A stretch of DNA of 52,410 bases from Paratractidigestivibacter sp963630635 (lineage in GTDB: Bacteria > Actinomycetota > Coriobacteriia > Coriobacteriales > Atopobiaceae). Shown in pieces: positions 52,334-52,410 of the stretch (its first letter is position 1; each line of letters opens with the position of its first letter). Below the pieces are notes generated by a model, which saw nothing but the letters and a program-made list of their open reading frames with translations, did no database searches and had not been told where the DNA came from. A program made the position numbers and the translations under genes. The DNA lies in the NCBI GenBank assembly GCA_963630635.1, contig CAVGOA010000010.1:1-52410 (forward strand). Direction: 5' to 3'.

Positions 52334-52342
52334 TGTTAAGAT
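52334..52342 (+). promoter_or_regulatory. Extended -10 promoter of tRNA-Lys
   Basis: TGTTAAGAT, ten bases before the tRNA, same layout as at tRNA-Gly. Confidence 0.45.
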
Positions 52343-52352
52343 ATCGACCAAT

Positions 52353-52410
52353 GCGCCGTTAGCTCAGTTGGTAGAGCAGGGGACTTTTAATCCCAAGGTC
52401 CAGGGTTCGA
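52353..52410 (+). tRNA. tRNA-Lys (anticodon TTT), cut by the window edge
   Basis: GCGCCGT acceptor strand, D arm AGCTCAGTTGGTAGAGC, anticodon stem GGGA/TCCC with loop CTTTTAA, and the first part of the T arm (CAGGGTTCGA). The last 18 or so bases lie outside. Confidence 0.94.

Overview
The window looks like the chromosomal replication-origin region of a high-GC Gram-positive bacterium. The best fit is a Coriobacteriia member (Olsenella/Atopobium/Collinsella type). This rests on the gene order (dciA-recF-dnaN-dnaA next to rpmH-rnpA-yidD-yidC-jag-rsmG-parAB), a PafB/PafC-like WYL pair, a DUF721 gene between recF and gyrB, no mnmE/mnmG before rsmG, and a GC content near 60 percent with a marked dip around rsmG/parA. 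No database search was possible, so the lineage is an inference.

Left arm, 1-32.7 kb, almost all minus strand. From the left end: a truncated CDS; a carbohydrate/signalling cassette (membrane protein, domain-permuted GH3 glycosidase, AgrC-type kinase, LytTR regulator); purD, an unknown gene and purA; dnaB; the rpsF-ssb-rpsR-yybS-rplI operon; a DUF4013 membrane protein; a TRIC-family membrane protein on plus; two tRNA-Ser genes; typA; an unknown gene behind an unusual repeat array; tRNA-Ile and tRNA-Ala; a DUF151 protein on plus; then gyrA, gyrB, dciA, recF, dnaN, dnaA and a GHKL-ATPase/winged-helix protein.

Right arm, 33-52.4 kb, mostly plus: rpmH, rnpA, yidD, yidC, jag, rsmG, five parS sites, parA, parB, a small membrane protein, a hybrid sensor kinase, rlmN (minus), ddl, a DnaQ-DinG helicase, the WYL pair (minus), an M28-like membrane protein, tRNA-Gly, an M29 aminopeptidase and the start of tRNA-Lys.

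Replication logic. Gene orientation diverges at about 32.7-33.0 kb. Between dnaA and dnaN a DnaA box, a GC spacer, a run of DnaA-trios and an AT-rich stretch occur in the order known from Bacillus subtilis oriC. The boxes read TTWTCNACA rather than TTATCCACA, and the DnaA DNA-reading helix is GRSHATV instead of the usual GRDHTTV, so protein and site appear to have changed together. The same motif clusters upstream of dnaA, upstream of rpmH, and unexpectedly in the gap between dnaB and rplI.

The least explained signals are: (1) the heptamer CGAGAAG/CTTCTCG, roughly 97 copies by hand count against six or seven expected, including 12 outside genes and some in unusual codon frames; (2) a mirrored five-copy 24-bp repeat array with exact 41-bp phasing at 20.7-20.9 kb; (3) the ATPase-winged-helix gene between dnaA and the origin; (4) a 138-bp element with 25-bp perfect terminal inverted repeats; (5) a parS site at the centre of a 48-bp palindrome.
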